Shown here piece by piece: positions 49,337-62,100 of a stretch of DNA of 64,000 nucleotides. The notes under the pieces are model-generated. The model saw only the letters and a list, made by a program, of their open reading frames with translations, was not told where the DNA came from and searched no databases. The stretch covers positions 64,984,501 through 65,048,500 of the forward strand of contig NC_080397.1 in assembly GCF_030265065.1 (NCBI RefSeq), given 5' to 3'. Position numbers and translations under genes: made by a program. This stretch comes from Corythoichthys intestinalis (Eukaryota; Chordata; Actinopteri; Syngnathiformes; Syngnathidae). Position 1 is the first letter of the stretch. Each line of letters opens with the position of its first letter.

Positions 49337-50701
49337 TGGAGACACCACGGAGGACATAACTTGATGACGTCTGCCACATGACTACACACAAAAATGTATG
49401 TTCACGTACATATTTCTTATAGGTGTGTAACTAGGGTGACCACTTCCATAAGGTGCAGGTGGAGGACTTCAAAAACCCCCCATCAAATTTGCAGTGTATT
49501 TTCATCAACGATAAAGTTTTGTACAGTTTATATATCATATTTATGTGACTAAATGTTAAAAAAAAATCAACTTTTTCTAAACAATTTATTTAGTTCACGG
49601 TACCAAAATTCTAAAGGACAGAGGAACTTCAGCACGACGTAGATGAGGCTGCGAGACTTTCTGTGCCGTGCGTGGTTGTGTCAACTCCCGGAAGCGCCTA
49701 CATATAGTGGAATGTTTTTGATCAGCGACCAGCTACAAAGCGTCAGTTTGGATGTACCTCGTCGTACGCCTTAAATGGAAACCGGCAGCAGACAATAAGT
49801 TAAGGATGTGCCTCCCTCGCCGCTTTAAACTTGAAGGATCCAACTAAAAGATCGTACGTTTGCTCTTATCATTTCGTTGATTGTTCGTAGACAAAATTCT
49901 AACAATCCGTGTTAACCTGAGGTGTAGATTTCTACCCCGGCTACCAAAATTACAACTAATATGACTGTCGGAGGCGTTCTTATGTTGAGTGACGTAATGT
50001 GGCAATGCCGCTACTTTGGGCAATGACGTCATCACTAAGCGTCTATATATTAATGACTTATTCTGCACGTTGGCGGGTATAGTTTTCAATCGCAAACAAC
50101 TGCACGTTTATGTTACAGATTACCACAGAGTAACGCGTATATTGTTTTGTTTGAACGTTTGAAGATGCCAAGATGGCATTTTTTGTTTTGTTATTTGACC
50201 TCACGACATGACTTTGGAATGAATGCCGCGTTGAAAAATTCCTAAACCAGCGTATAATTGAAACTTGTCAGAACAATGACAGTCACTGAATGCAGACGGA
50301 TTTCGTTGTTACAAGGAAATACTGCAGGGGTTTTTTCCCCACCTGGTTACACTAAGGTATCATGAACTCATCATCCATGTGCATCCCATATGAACACATG
50401 TAGTATGTCATTCTTTTTTTTATTGCAGATATTGATGACAATAAAACGTTTGGACAACATGATTGCATTTCTTGTTTTTTTGTAACAATTGGTGCATGTG
50501 CAAAACAGGTCAATAAAACCAAATGTATACAATTTTTAGAAAAATATGAACATCGGCGGAGCGTACGTAAATCAGGCAAAAGTCACCCACAACTTAAGGC
50601 AGCATGTGTGAAATGTACAATGCACATAGTCTTGATATATGTCCATCAACGTACAGTAGTTTGTTGTGAGGCACATCAAGTTGTCTTCCCTTGGCTAATA
50701 G
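49337..50701. other. Region downstream of cfap251
   Basis: The cfap251 3' UTR lies here; an AATAAA occurs at 50440-50445 and another near 50513, both over 1 kb from the stop. No gene is recognised. Confidence 0.5.
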
Positions 50702-51639
50702 CAAGGGCAGGTTTGCATAGGGACGGTAGGGACATAACACTGGCAACTTTTCAGGATGCTCAAATTGTCCCTACCAACTTTTAAGCAACTTTATTTGAAT
50801 TATATAATGATTACAATTGATAATAATTATTAATGATAATAATTTATGTCTTCCCATATGTTGTAATAATAGAACTGACCCTTCCATTATGAAGTGAAAT
50901 ACTGTATTTTAATTATGTTCAGACTTACTTACATTGACCCCTTTTCACTTGCTGAATGTGCCGGTCCATTTTTTCCCCACAAGCACGCACACTCAGACAA
51001 CCCTGACAGAAATACATGTCAACATGCCGCCTCCTCCACCCCCTTCAAAGAAGAGGGATATTCAAACTTTTTTTCGGCCAGCCGCATCAGCAGCCACCAT
51101 TAGTAGACATCAACGTTGTGGAGGTGGGGAACACGCCATTAATTTTGCTACTGAAAGTCCGACCTGCATCACAGTTCGCATAACATTAAATTGTGTGAAC
51201 TTGCTAACCTGAAAAACTCGAGTAGGAAGCATCTTAGAGATAAGTGTCCCCCTGTACTGTGTTTTTTACCGTTAATGTTAATTCAACTTTGCATTTACTC
51301 ATTACTTAAAATATATTCATTTATTTTATCCATCATTCATTTCAAAATAATTTCTTTTGCAGATAAATAAATAAATAACACACACAAAAACACAAGCACT
51401 GTAAATTTCCATAATATGAAGAAAAAGGGATTTCCCCCATTTTCGCCCTTGAAAATAAAATGTTGAACTTTTTTCATTTTTACGTAGGCATCAGCATATT
51501 TGTGAGGAATGTAGCCCTGACCCCCGTTCACCCAATCTGTTTTTCGTCTTATTAATGTCCCGTCCCCAGCAAAAAGTGTATCTGCAGGTTATGCTGTTAT
51601 GGCGTCCCTACCGATGTTGAGACCAAACCTACGCCCTTG
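50702..51639 (+). mobile_element. Non-autonomous hAT element
   Basis: Ends CAAGGGCAGGTTTG and CAAACCTACGCCCTTG (inverted), flanked by GCTAATAG and GCTAACAG, an 8-bp duplication with one change. It keeps a transposase start from 51024 (MPPPPPPSKKRDIQTFFRP) but lacks the rest. 938 bp. Confidence 0.85.
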
Positions 51640-51807
51640 GCTAACAGAGTTTTCCACCTGTAAACAACAAACCTGGAACACTTGCATCGGTTGTTGTTGA
51701 AGCTTTTGAAAGCAATATATCATTTCCAATATCCATCTTGCCTCCTCAGCAGTAGATCTGGCTAAACAAATCAAAGGCCCGCCTCTAAGGTGCTAGTCAC
51801 ATGATCT

Positions 51808-51993
51808 GTTCGGAAAATCATTTGGACCCCGTGGGTGCTGGATTTCATTCCGACCAAACGAGACAAAGCCCTTTTCACCAATTTGGTGTCTTACAAGAGT
51901 AATCCATTGCTGCTTGTTTTTAGAAGAAACGTCATTGTCTGTTGGAACAAAGACCAGGACCCACTACGGTCCTTTGTAGAATCTGTTTCACAC
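51808..51993. mobile_element. Foldback MITE (family 2), decayed
   Basis: GTGGGTGCTGGATTTCATTC faces GACCAGGACCCACTACGGTCC, with a GTTTCACACC outer end as in 16183-16405. Confidence 0.55.
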
Positions 51994-52100
51994 CCCCTGG
52001 CGTAGACGAAAGTGAACCAAGTGCAGTAGCGCGCGCACTCGATCACAGTTTGACGGTTTTAGGGTACCAAGGTCAAAATAAATACGTGGGCTTGTACTTT

Positions 52101-52193
52101 CAGTATGAAAAATCTACATGGTTAATTTTGTCAGTATGAAAAATCTACATGGTTAATTTTGTCAGTATGAAAAATCTACATGGTTAATTTTGT
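52101..52193 (+). repeat. Three perfect tandem 31-bp units
   Basis: CAGTATGAAAAATCTACATG and the following 11 bases repeat three times with no differences, about 530 bp before the mlxip start codon. Confidence 0.97.
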
Positions 52194-52720
52194 ATGTACA
52201 GAGTGAATGAGCTTCAAGGTTGCTGTCACGCAGAACAAAACGGACCGGATTGGACGTAAATTTGACAACCCTGATTTAAGCTGTCAAAGGGTTCAATCTG
52301 AAAGGCAATGTCGTCAAATGAGCAAAACGCAGTCGCGATTCTTGACCCGTTAGTGACCTGCTCACTATTTACATCGCTGTGGTTGGGCGGTAGCCGTTTG
52401 GACCAATCAGACAAAGGTGACGGTCTGACACGGACCAATTAGAAACCTTGTGATCTGACGGCGACATCTGGCCCGCCCTACCATTTGAGGCAGAGGCAGC
52501 TGCCTTTGCGTCAGCTGGTCTTTCTTTACTCAACTTGTACACAAAGTTGTGAAAGTCGTCCAAAGAACTTTATTGGTGGGGTAAAAGTGGCAGCGTACAA
52601 AAGTAACCGGACCGGGGGGGGGGTTCCACTCGTCGCGTTGCGACTCGGCCAAGTCTCGTGACGTGGTTAGGAAAGTAACAATTCCTCCCGGGCTAGCTTG
52701 TTAGCCATTTGTTTGCAGTC
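52194..52720 (+). promoter_or_regulatory. Probable mlxip promoter region and 5' UTR
   Basis: The last 160 bp are GC-rich (GTTGCGACTCGG, CTCGTGACGTGG) and lead into the ATG at 52721. No TATA box is seen. Assigned by position only. Confidence 0.35.
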
Positions 52721-55700
52721 ATGGCTTCTAGGCAGCCGAGTTCCAACAGGCAGCGAGCGAACGAACAGCAACCGGACGACGACGAAGACGACGACTCAGA
52801 CGCCGAGGAGTCCGGCCCGAGCCGCAGCCCCAGCCCGAGTCCGAACCCGAGCCCGAGCCGGAACCCCAGGAGGTCCCAGATCATTCACAGCGGACACTTC
52901 ATGGTGTCGTCGCCGCACAGCGAACACCCGCCGAAGAAAGGCTACGACTTCGACACCGTCAACAAGCAGACTTGTCAGACGTACCACTTCGGCAAAGCAA
53001 GCACGTCTCACATCTCCATCGACGCCTCGCTCACCAAACTCTTCGAGTGCATGACGCTAGCTTACAGGTACGGCACCGCATGGACGGGACCAGTAAACGG
53101 CTCAAATCGAGATTTACTTCGAGTTTTTTTCCGGCTTTTTCTTGTACCTGAATAATTCTTGTGCGGACGACCGCCCCCCCCCCCCCTTTCTCCCACTTTT
53201 CCTAATACTGTATATATTTTTGGGCTCAGTTCCAATGTTATTCTGATTTCGCCGATAGTGCGCACAGGACAAAGCCCTGTAAAATAGTTGTGTAAGTATT
53301 GCTTTGGTGCCATCTTGCGGTATCTTGCTGTCAAGTATTTTTGAAGTTTTTTTTTTTGTGTGTGTGTGTAATTTTTTAAATTTTTGAGTTAATTGAGCCT
53401 TATGGGCTGCTTATCCGCCGTCTTTAGGATGTAAAATGCCTCCTGTGTTGTTTTGTGGGACCTTGCAGGTTTTTACGGGCTTCCTGAAAATGCTACTTAT
53501 TTGATTGAAATATATATATACTGCGTCTCCGGTGGCCAGTAGTTTCATTTTCATTCAAACATGCTGAAAAACGACCATAGTGGGAAACGCGGGCTCACTG
53601 TAAGCTCATTGTGCCGCCTAAATATGCCCTAGTTTGGCCATTAAAATCCCAAATTAAGCCACGAGAGCGCCCCCATTGTCTTGAGGTCCAAACTACGGTG
53701 AGAAATCATAATCGTGCGTTTATTAAAAAAAAAAAAAAAAAAGGCACAGCACTAATAGTAATTGCAGAATACAGTGATCCCTCGCTACGTTGCACCCTCA
53801 GTCCATGGCAAACCCCCCCCCCCCCCCCCCCCAATTAATAAATAATTAAATAAAAGAAGTATTTTAAAGAGCTATCACGATCCGATCACGTAGTCTTTCA
53901 CTCTGGCTCCTGCCGCTTTTCTTGGTCAGACAGTGCACTGGAGTTGCTTAATAAAGTTAACGATGATAGACAGACGGTGTTCGGCCATTCCTTACTACGC
54001 GGCGAAACGTCCTACACAATGCTCAGGGCGCTTGCGCATGCGCACATCGGTTAGAGGCGGCGATTACTCACTATTTTTGTTTTTATTTAGTTATTTAGAA
54101 CCTTTTCACAGCCTCAAAGATACTTTTTTCATGTATTACCCTCTCATACGTTTAACCATTGTGTTTTTTTGTGTTAGCTTTGAAGCAGTTGACCACATTA
54201 GTCACGTCGCGTGTTTAAACCGTCCTTATTTGATATAACTACATTTAAGTATTTTCTGCAGGCATTTTTTTAGTACCTTATTCCTCTATGTATCTAAACA
54301 AAACAAGTTTAGAGCGCACGTTAGTACTTTAGGTGTCAAATTCGACTAATGCAGGACGTTTCGCCGATGTACAATATTTTGGAAGAACAACGGTTAAGGT
54401 TTGATCTTGCCAGAGACTCGAACTTCAAGCGCTGCATGTGTCAAGCATCGTTTAACTTGTTAAACAGTTGCTGTGACAGCTTGAGCGGATTTGAGTGGAC
54501 TCACTCAATAAAGAGTTTCATAAAACTGAGCATTTTTCTACTTTATTCTTGTTTAAAAATAATTTAGTGGGACAGTGACATGTTTCAAACGTATCATAAT
54601 TATTATATTTGAAGTGCTTAAAAACCATTTATTGAAATATATACAGTATATACACATAAGTTTTTATTTTATTTTTAAAAAATTATACTTTAGCGGAAAA
54701 ACAAGTGAAGAAACAAACATGTCTTGTATGTATCTCTTTCCAATGCTAAATCTGAATAAATACATTGAACGCCCCAAAAAAAGCTTTGCGGTTTTTCACT
54801 TATCGCGGCAGGTTCTGGTCCCCATTAACTGTGAAAAACGAGGGATCTCTGTATATCGTTGGTTTTCTGGGTTAAGAATAGATTATTCTTTGTTGAATTG
54901 GAGTTGCTTTGCTAGGATTTAATATTGTTCAACACATTGATGTCGTTTAGCTTCTTTTTTTTTTTTTTTTAAATTCAGCAAGCTGTTCCAATGAAATGTG
55001 AATCAGCCTTTTGGATTTGTTTGTTCAGCGGTAAGCTGGTGTCTCCCAAGTGGAAAAACTTCAAGGGTTTAAAGCTGCTCTGGCGGGACAAGATCCGCCT
55101 CAACAACGCTATCTGGAGGGCGTGGTACATGCAGTGTAAGCATTCAACACTGTATTTACTTTTAAACATTTCATCCATTTTATGATTATTTATGCCAAGT
55201 TTTTTATTCCTAACAAAAATTGGCCCCTTTTCAGTCAGAAATTGATTGTACACTAATATCGATGAGACTAATTGGTAATTTCAAAAAGTAGTAAACTGAT
55301 GAGAACATAGGTTTTTTTTCCCTCTTGATAAAAATGGACATGTTCAACTTATAATATTGTAACTTTTGATGTCCCTTTATTATTTTGTAAGATAATGTAA
55401 CCAGTATTGAATACTCCTACCGTATATATGTTTGTCATTTGTTTTTTGAAGCAGATATGTGTAAGCTTGAATTGGGGATTTTTTTTGCTGGAAGTAACTT
55501 GATCAGAATGTTTGTCACCGGCAGATGTGGAGAGAAGACAAAATCCCGTTTGTCACTTTGTAACCCCTTTGGAAGGAAACATTGACCTGGAAGCCCATCG
55601 TACCTCGGAGGTGGACATTGAAAAATATTCAAATGCGTATTGCCTCAAATGAGGCGGGCGTCACGTCACGTCACGTCACTTCTTTCTTTTGACTCCCAGA

Positions 55701-56134
55701 TGATCACCACCGAGGGCAAGTGCTGGAAGAGAAGAATCGAAGTGGTCATCCGAGAGTATCACAAATGGAGGACCTACTTCAAGAAAAGAGTTGAGTTCCA
55801 CTCACTGCTTTTGCTTGTACGATATGTTCAAGATTTGTTCCAGATTTCCAAAATGAGCATTTTTTACTTGGCCTCACAATTTTGAAAGTCTTTGGCTGCC
55901 TGTAACCGCTGTTCATTTGACTTTCTCTTCAGTTACAGAAACATAAGGATGACGACCTTTCAAGTTTGCTCAAGGTATGCAAAAAAAAAAAAAGTGAATG
56001 CCGCTTGTCACCTGGACTTGAACGCACCCCTGCCCTGCCCAGAAAATAATTGCGAAGCACAGGAATAGTGATGGACGACTATTTCATGATGGGGTTAAAT
56101 AGATTTTGGTTTGAACTTTTACAATTTATAACGC

Positions 56135-56169
<35 letters not shown>

Positions 56170-59100
56170 TCAAATTTAGGTTTCATCTTTGGGTAAAGGC
56201 TTTCAATCCAGGTTTAGGTTTCAAGACAGAAGAGTTTAGAAAAGAAGCTTAGAGTTGATCAGATTAGTTTTAAATAGTCTTCAGTCTTTAAAGTTTGTAT
56301 TTTAAGAAAAGGTTGAGTAGGGTTTTACCTCATATTTTGGGGTTCAATTCAGGTTTTTCATTTCCAGTTTAAGCCTGGGTTAGTTTCAAACCGCTTTACT
56401 GGGATGAGTTGGAAAAATGATGAATGTTGAATTCAAAGTGTTCATTCCTTTGAATGGAGTACTTTCTGCTAGGAAAACCAATGTTTTTGTGGCGGCCGCA
56501 CCGACTCCCGCGCGCTTGTACGATGAACTGACTCGGCGCTTGCATTTGTAACACCTAAAGGGGCCCGAGGAGCAGTTAGCGCTGTTCGGGGAAGTCTCTC
56601 CAGACACGCTCCGTGCTTGCTTTTGTCAGGATGAAGATAGTCCGGCCCCCGTGCCCATGGAGCTGGAGGGCTTCTTCGACGTGGAAGTCCTGATGTCCGA
56701 GGTGTCCGACACGCTCTTCTCCACCTTGGTGTCGCACCAGCCCGCCTCCTGGCCCAATCCCAAGGAGAACGGTGATTGATCTTTCCCCAAAATAAGGGTT
56801 TTTAGGGTGGCGACAAATCCGTGAGCTATGTGTCCTTTGCCTTCCACAGCTCATGCAGTGAATGCAGACATGATTCAACCAGGACTCTTGCAGTTACAGC
56901 CTAACCTGGATTTTTCTTTTGATCCACTACAAGGTAGAAGTCGCGGGGGAATAAACCCTTTGCACAAATTCATCGTTTCCAATGGAGCCTTTAAGCCGGG
57001 CTTTGGCTTCGAAGCGCTACTTTGACTCTATTGGATGAGAAGTATTTGAAATGCCTTCCGTTCTCGTCCCGATGGTTCTGCGCACATTGCGAATGAAAAA
57101 ATGCCCACTATTTGCCTCGCCAATGGCAAATTGAGACATATTCGGTACGCGTGTCGCTGTAACCTATGTCAACAACCGATGGGTCTCGCGATTCACAGTA
57201 GTTCTCGTTGATCTCTTCGCAAAGTGGCCGTTCCACACAAAGCATTTAGCCTCTGTGTTGGGGACGGTTGGATCAAACGATGGAAATCATAGCGTTTTTA
57301 CATTTCAGTAAATGAATCCTTCCTTCCCGTTTTGCTGTCGTGTGTTGCGGTTCTTTGTGAATCAAAAGCTTCAGTTGAAGTTGTTCTCCTAATTAGCTAG
57401 AATAAGTCCACGACTGTAAATACCGCTATCGCTTTGATATCTGTATCAGATTTTTGGGTTGGGCAATATCGGTTATCTGTTAAGACGGACAATGCTGAAT
57501 TTATGCCCGACTCAAAGATCTGCTTATAAATGGACCGTGTGTGATCGTGCTGGTCACACTTTGAATGATTCATTTATTGATTCATTTTTACTTAATAATG
57601 CTGTATGATGAGAAAGTCTAATTCTATTAGAAAAAAATCATAATCTCAATACGGGTTAAAAAAAAAAAAAAAAAGTCATACAGCTTTGAGGCCCTCTAGT
57701 CGCCGGGCACGAGTTAATTCCATGGTTGCTCAAAGACGTGTGAGATGATATTCGACATTTTATAAGTCACTCATGAGTGTCAGTCGCAGGGCCAGCCAAA
57801 CTAGAAAAAAAGTGTGACAAAAATACGGTCACTGCATTTTTGTTTGTTTTAACCAATCCAATGCCAATTTAGCATGCCGTTCTTTTTAGTTGGGATGGTG
57901 TACATTCATCATTTACATATAATTGAATTGACAAACTAAAGAGGGAGTGCCCCATTATAAAATGTGATATTTTTTTGTTTGTTTGTGGCGTGGTGTTATT
58001 TTAGGATTTAAATCCTCATTCACCCTCATGAACATACACTAATTGTGCACACTGACAGAAATCACACTAGTAACGCACTAGTTTCCCTAACCTCGTAACC
58101 TGGAAAGTAGATGACTTTCTAATGAATTGATTATTTTTTACTAACAGCTCGCTAACATAGAAACTCTTGTTTCCAGACTTATTTCACAGCTTCCGTACGC
58201 CCGTCTTCCTCCCCGTTTCCCCCACCGCACCGTCAGTCACCCCAATGCCCAGCAGCAGCTCTCCGCCGCAGGTAAACACGGAGCACAGGCAGAGTTTAAC
58301 ACACCCGCCGCCGCCGCCTCCGCCTCAAAAAGGAAGCGTGCCTCCCTGTACTCCATCTAAGATCTTGCCACCTTCTCTGTCCTTTAGTAGTGACGCGAAC
58401 CACCCACGTAACATAGTCATTAACTGAAAGGGTATGTAGCGGCAAAGGGGGTGTGAGACATCAATAGAACCGTTATGTGCCAAGATAACAAATTTTGATA
58501 AAGTTAACAAAAAAATCAATCACATTAATGAGGAATTATCGAAAATTGATCGAAAATGACGAACATTCCCGAAAATGTTCCGAAAACAGCCGAATGGGGC
58601 GGCGACGTCACGACAAGTGATTGACAGTCGAGGCGGAGCCAGGTGCCATTGTTTTTTAACGACGAGAGAGTAGCGTTGGGGTTTGTTTGACGAAAACATC
58701 TCAAAAATGGTTCAAAACTGCTGTGCTATGTGGTGTACAAATAGTTATTTATCGGAATATAGTATCCATGAGTTCCCGAACGCGAAAAAAAAAAAGCTGG
58801 ACTACGCAGACGATGGGTAAAGTTCGTCCGTGCCAAGAGGGCTAATTTTCTAGACACAGCCTCCGGCACGCTTTTCTGTGGTGCGCATTTTCCACCTGAA
58901 AGCTTCTCGAACTATGGACAAGTGAAATCGGATTTTGCTAAAAGATTGCTGCTCAAAGGAGATGCGGTGCCGACCATACGTGCGCAGCGACCTAAATGTC
59001 CCGAGATACCAAGAAAGAGGATGATGACTAGCAAAGGAGGCTAAGGCTAAGCAAAGGAGGGGCGCAGCCAAGCTCGAAATGGCCAGAGTGAGTACTCTTT

Positions 59101-62100
59101 TATAATAAAAAATGTCACGCATTGGATACAGGTATGGACACATGTATACATTATCGTTCGTAAAATATATAGAAGAAATTCTCTGATCCCATTCATATTT
59201 GTGTCTGTTGGCAGAGCGAAAAGCTATGATAGCGCAATAAATGATAATTATTCTATGCATTCCTTTATTTTGCAGTCACGGTGTGTCAGCTTCACAAAAA
59301 GAAATGCAAAACAAATCATTGGTGTTTCCCACACGATCTGCTGCCGATGTTTCATCAGTGTCATTGCTCCCCTCAATGACCGTTTCATTACGCTGCATTG
59401 GCGTTCGTTTGGGCTCAAATTGGTAACCTAAAACACCGATTAAAGCTTGGTAACTCTCCTCGTCACCATTAGATGAACATTCGTTACGTCGGATTCGTCG
59501 CTGAAACTAGAAAGGAAATTGTCTGCCATCATCGCCGCCATTCAGTATTAAAGGACTGAGCCTTTTTCTTGTTGAAGAAACACCCCTCACTGTCAATTCT
59601 GAATTCTCTTTTATTGACAACGAGGGGTGTTTCTTCATGAGGGAACCTGGAATATGTGCAGGACGAACACAATGCATCAGCATAAACAGCTGAAAACACC
59701 CCTAATTCTCCCCTCACTAGAAGGAATTCTATTGATGCAGACAGGCGCTGCCCCCCTAGTGGCCGGTCTCTTCACTTGTCGTGACGTCACGCACACAATC
59801 TGCCAGATCTCGGGCGCCGGTCGTTTTAGCTTGACAATCGAGCCAAATTTCTCTCATTTTCTTGTGTGTAATTACACGAAGTGGCATGATATGAATACAA
59901 AAGGCATGCGTTTATGGATAAATGATGGAATATTAACATTTTCCCAGGGCACTACATACCCTTGAAATATGGCACACCACTGTTGTATTTTCTGCGCTTA
60001 TCATTTTCATCTTAGTCTTTTGGATAAAAATACTTTGGGGGGGGGGGGCTTATCAACAATTAGGAAGAAGGATAAGGTATTTTCTGCGTCTTTGTCCCCG
60101 GTCGCGCCCGTCCTTTCATTTGTTGAGCGCCGGTGACGTATTTGACTAGTCGACATTTATACGGATCTGGGTAGATATTGGGTTTTTATCCACGTACGTA
60201 CTATAAGCCCAGGTCACGGGTTGGATTTTGGGGGGGGGAGTGGGAATTGGACTGCGTAAAAAATGAGATATGTGAACGTAGCCTAGCTCTGACACAAGTC
60301 GTGGGTCAAGGGGCCACTGCGCACGCCTATGTCACCAGAGCCAATTATTGTTGTCCACGCAGCTCACGGACGGCCACATCCCGTCTCCCGTGACGAGCGC
60401 GACCGGCACCATCGCGGACAACTATTTGCCTCTTTATCCTGGCCATTCGACACTTAGCGACCACGCCGCCATCTCCTCCCACGATCCTCTGGTGCCGCAG
60501 TGCCCGTCGGCGGCCTCGGGCGAAAGCGGCGCGACCTCTCGGGCTTCCGGATGCGCCGCTCCGCCCCGGCCGTCGTCCGTGGCGCCGATGCCGGGCACGC
60601 CGGCCGCCGGCGGCCCCCCGCCGCCACCGCCTCACACCTTTGCCCGTCCTAGATATCTCCAGCCGCCCGACGCCAACAAAAAACGAGACTTGAAGAAGAT
60701 TACCCCGGCCAACTCTGTCTCTCCGCAGCAGCTCTTCATCACAGGTCTGGATGTGAGAAATATTTTTTCAAACAAGGGAACTTTTTGGGTCCAAGGAATG
60801 CCGTTGTCCGAAAATATCGGCCGACAAAAGCAAGTATTGGTTTTGAGCCGGTCTGTATGCCGTCTCTGTGCATAGGCAGGTCATAGCGTAGCTCAGCAGC
60901 GCGCGTAGAAGGACTCGTACCACCCAAAGAACGAGCGTGCCGATTCGGTGCCGGTGCTCGCGCGGCGATGGTTTGTTTTGCGTGCTTCCCAAACACCGGT
61001 TGGCCGTCCATGTGCAAATGATCTAAATTGGGGCTACATCACGCGTCACCAGAATAGGTCTGTACGTAAAGCGTACCGGTGGCGTCGAGTCTGCCAGAAC
61101 TGCAAAGTACGAGAAGAAACTCCGTCGATCGACCCGGCCCTCTGACTTAGTTAGCCCTCTGCCGGCACTCGTCTAGCTTAACAATGAGTCGACACCTGTC
61201 GAACACCCGTTTTCAGGGGCTAGCGCTCGGGTGAGGGAAACGGAAAGAGCCGGCGCTCCCCCAAGCACGAGTACGGTTCCAGCTCAGTGGAAAAGGGGCC
61301 CAAGATTTGTTAGGTGCACAAAGATGACATCTTTGCAAAATGCATCTTAGGGATTGGCATGTTCTACGATTACCTGCCTGTATTTGTAATGCTTTGGTTG
61401 CCCCATAGTGATTCTTTGGGTTAGCCAGTGCAATCGTGACATTTTTGTCAACATTTTGGCTCATTACAATTGATTTTCTTGATATGGGACATTGTTTACT
61501 TCAATTGATATTTCACGGAATTTTTATTTGGGAAAACCTTGAAGTTGTTACATTTATCATGATTCAAGCATCCCGCGGGGCATCGCATTTCCATTAGCAC
61601 CAATATGTTTAAGTCCACGACCGCATAAATCATATCTGTATTGGATTTTTGGAGCTGGTCAACATCGGGACACCGATTAAAAAGTCAGTATTGTACATTT
61701 CTACCATCCCCCAAAATAATTGTCCTTAAATATGAAGTTGAACTGGAAAATTGAAGTCTTTAATCCCAGGATTCAGAATGACTCTATTAAATACAGCAAA
61801 TTTTTTGTGGGGCGGGGCCGTCCAAACAACTACTGACTGGTGTCCCTCTCTCTCTCAGGTGTCATCCCAGGCATGAAAACGGATGTGGCATCGTCTCCCG
61901 GTGTGCTGATCGCTCATTGCGGCGTGGTGAGTTCACAACATCGGCACGAGACGCCTCATTTGCGCGCGTACAATACAAGCGGCCTTTATGTGCAGTTCAA
62001 TGCAGATTTACACTAAAAACTGTCTGACTCAAATGATCCTGTTTGAAGCCAATTAGGATTTCTTCAAGCTAAATGCCAGAATGAGACTTTCTTTAGAGTC

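Larger units (their letters stand above)
58429..59962 (+). mobile_element. THAP-bearing transposon, family K, copy B
   Basis: Ends AGGGTATGTAG and CTACATACCCT, flanked by TGAA on both sides (58425-58428 and 59963-59966), a one-base variant of the TTAA target. 1534 bp in mlxip intron 8. Same two-gene layout as copy A, inverted with respect to it. Confidence 0.85.

Noticed and set aside
52101-52193. CRISPR-like array
   Set aside because: The 31-bp units are directly adjacent with no spacers, and this is a vertebrate genome.
49337-52720. BCL7A, which lies between CFAP251 and MLXIP in mammals
   Set aside because: No BCL7 N-terminal motif or exon was found in any frame. It may be elsewhere in this fish.
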